From Bacteroidetes bacterium UBA955 (lineage in GTDB: Bacteria; Bacteroidota; Bacteroidia; NS11-12g; UBA955): DNA of 6,630 nucleotides. The position numbers and the translations under genes are program-made. The stretch lies in NCBI GenBank assembly GCA_002293105.1, contig DBCP01000023.1:1-6630 (forward strand), given 5' to 3'. The notes beneath the pieces were generated by a model. That model was not told where the DNA came from, did no database searches, and was given only the letters and a program-made list of their open reading frames with translations. Below are positions 6,098 through 6,630 of this stretch, piece by piece. The first letter of the stretch is position 1. Each line of letters begins with the position of its first letter.

Positions 6098-6630
6098 ATG
6101 AAGAAATTTCTCCTACTTGCCGGTTTGGTCTGCAGTTTGTCGGCCATGGCCCAGGTAAAAAACGGGTATCCCGGACAGAAAACGAGAATGTTGTTTTTGT
6201 TGGATGGTAGTGGCAGCATGTTGACCGAGATGGGGAACTCGAACCGCTGGGCGGTGGCAGTGACCTTGATGAATAAAATGGTGGATACACTTCGCACGGT
6301 AGAGAATTTGGAGGTGGGATTGCGTGTGTTTGGACATACCCAACCCAACGAAAAAAAGGATTGTAACGATACCAAATTGGAGGTGCCTTTTGCGCCATTT
6401 AATCACAAGCAGTTTGCGGCGCGGTTGAAACTGATTAAGCCCTTGGGTTATACGTCGATCGCCCAATCTCTGTTGGCATGCGCGAAGGATTTTCCAGAGG
6501 ATCCCACCGCGCGGAACATCATCATTATTATCACCGATGGGGTGGAAGAGTGTGGCGGAGATCCCTGTGCAATCAGTACCGCTTTGCAGCAAAAAGGCAT
6601 CATCTTACGTCCGTTCGTGATTGGATTGGG
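6098..6630 (+). CDS. Secreted von Willebrand factor A domain protein, 3' end cut by window edge
   Basis: Only the first 177 complete codons are in the window. A Sec signal peptide is clear: MKKFLLLAGLVCSLSAMA, cleaved after A18 (AMA|Q). A VWA domain begins almost at once. LFLLDGSGSM (32-41) gives the DxSxS of the metal-ion-dependent adhesion site (D36, S38, S40), T119 lies in GYTSIAQSL, and D147 lies in IIIIITDGVEECGGDPC (141-157), so the metal site is complete. C152 and C157 could pair in a disulfide, and C89 lies in a KDCNDT segment. Together these resemble a family of exported VWA proteins seen in Bacteroidota, usually larger than this fragment. VWA domains bind protein partners through a divalent metal; the partner here is unknown. 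The start follows an A-rich leader (ACAAAAACAATCTGATC). The 45 nt between it and the transketolase gene show no obvious terminator or promoter, so co-transcription is possible. Whether a type IX secretion tail or other C-terminal domain exists cannot be seen. Confidence 0.88.
   Translation, partial: MKKFLLLAGLVCSLSAMAQVKNGYPGQKTRMLFLLDGSGSMLTEMGNSNRWAVAVTLMNKMVDTLRTVENLEVGLRVFGHTQPNEKKDCNDTKLEVPFAPFNHKQFAARLKLIKPLGYTSIAQSLLACAKDFPEDPTARNIIIIITDGVEECGGDPCAISTALQQKGIILRPFVIGL

Noticed and set aside
6113..6592. A 159-codon open frame on the minus strand
   Set aside because: It is antisense to the VWA gene, whose signal peptide and MIDAS motifs establish the coding strand.
1..6630. Mobile elements, CRISPR arrays, tRNA or rRNA genes, phage genes
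   Set aside because: The window is nearly fully occupied by housekeeping-type genes; no transposase motifs, terminal inverted repeats, repeat-spacer pattern or tRNA-like folds were seen by eye.

Overview
The window looks like chromosomal DNA from a Bacteroidota bacterium, most likely a Flavobacteriales-like lineage with moderate G+C. The signs are a Bacteroidota-type RNA polymerase omega subunit, a DUF4835/PorD protein (a family of the phylum that has type IX secretion), an AroA with the lineage-style 'EADWSSA' segment, a separately encoded N-terminal half of transketolase, A-rich leaders with few Shine-Dalgarno sites, and an exact match to the Bacteroidota -7 promoter consensus TAnnTTTG. No phage, transposon, CRISPR, tRNA or rRNA signal was seen.

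Positions 5046 down to 1 (minus strand) form one very tightly packed gene string: bamD, rpoZ, coaBC, porD/DUF4835, aroB, aroA (aroA runs off the left edge). Junctions are a 4-nt ATGA overlap (bamD/rpoZ), a 23-nt overlap (rpoZ/coaBC), a 3-nt gap (coaBC/porD), a 4-nt ATGA overlap (porD/aroB) and a 14-nt overlap (aroB/aroA). There is no room for internal terminators, so this is almost certainly a single operon. It combines outer-membrane protein assembly (BamD), transcription (omega), coenzyme A synthesis (CoaBC), a type IX secretion-associated envelope protein, and steps 2 and 6 of the shikimate pathway. The first four genes are, from memory, a familiar Bacteroidota block usually followed by recN; here aroB-aroA occupy that position.

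Positions 5047-5194 are a divergent intergenic region. It carries a clear minus-strand promoter for the operon and a weaker plus-strand candidate. In both, the -7 element lies only about 7-9 nt from the start codon, so both mRNAs may be nearly leaderless.

Positions 5195-6052 (plus strand) encode the N-terminal, thiamine-diphosphate-binding half of a split transketolase. Its usual C-terminal partner is not the next gene. Instead, after 45 nt, comes a secreted von Willebrand factor A (VWA) protein with an intact metal-binding site, cut by the right edge at 6630.

All genes look intact. This is mostly a housekeeping region, and I see no convincing undescribed system. The points most worth a second look are the separated transketolase half, the near-leaderless divergent promoters, the shikimate genes attached to the bamD-rpoZ-coaBC-porD block, and the non-canonical residues in the CoaC half of CoaBC.
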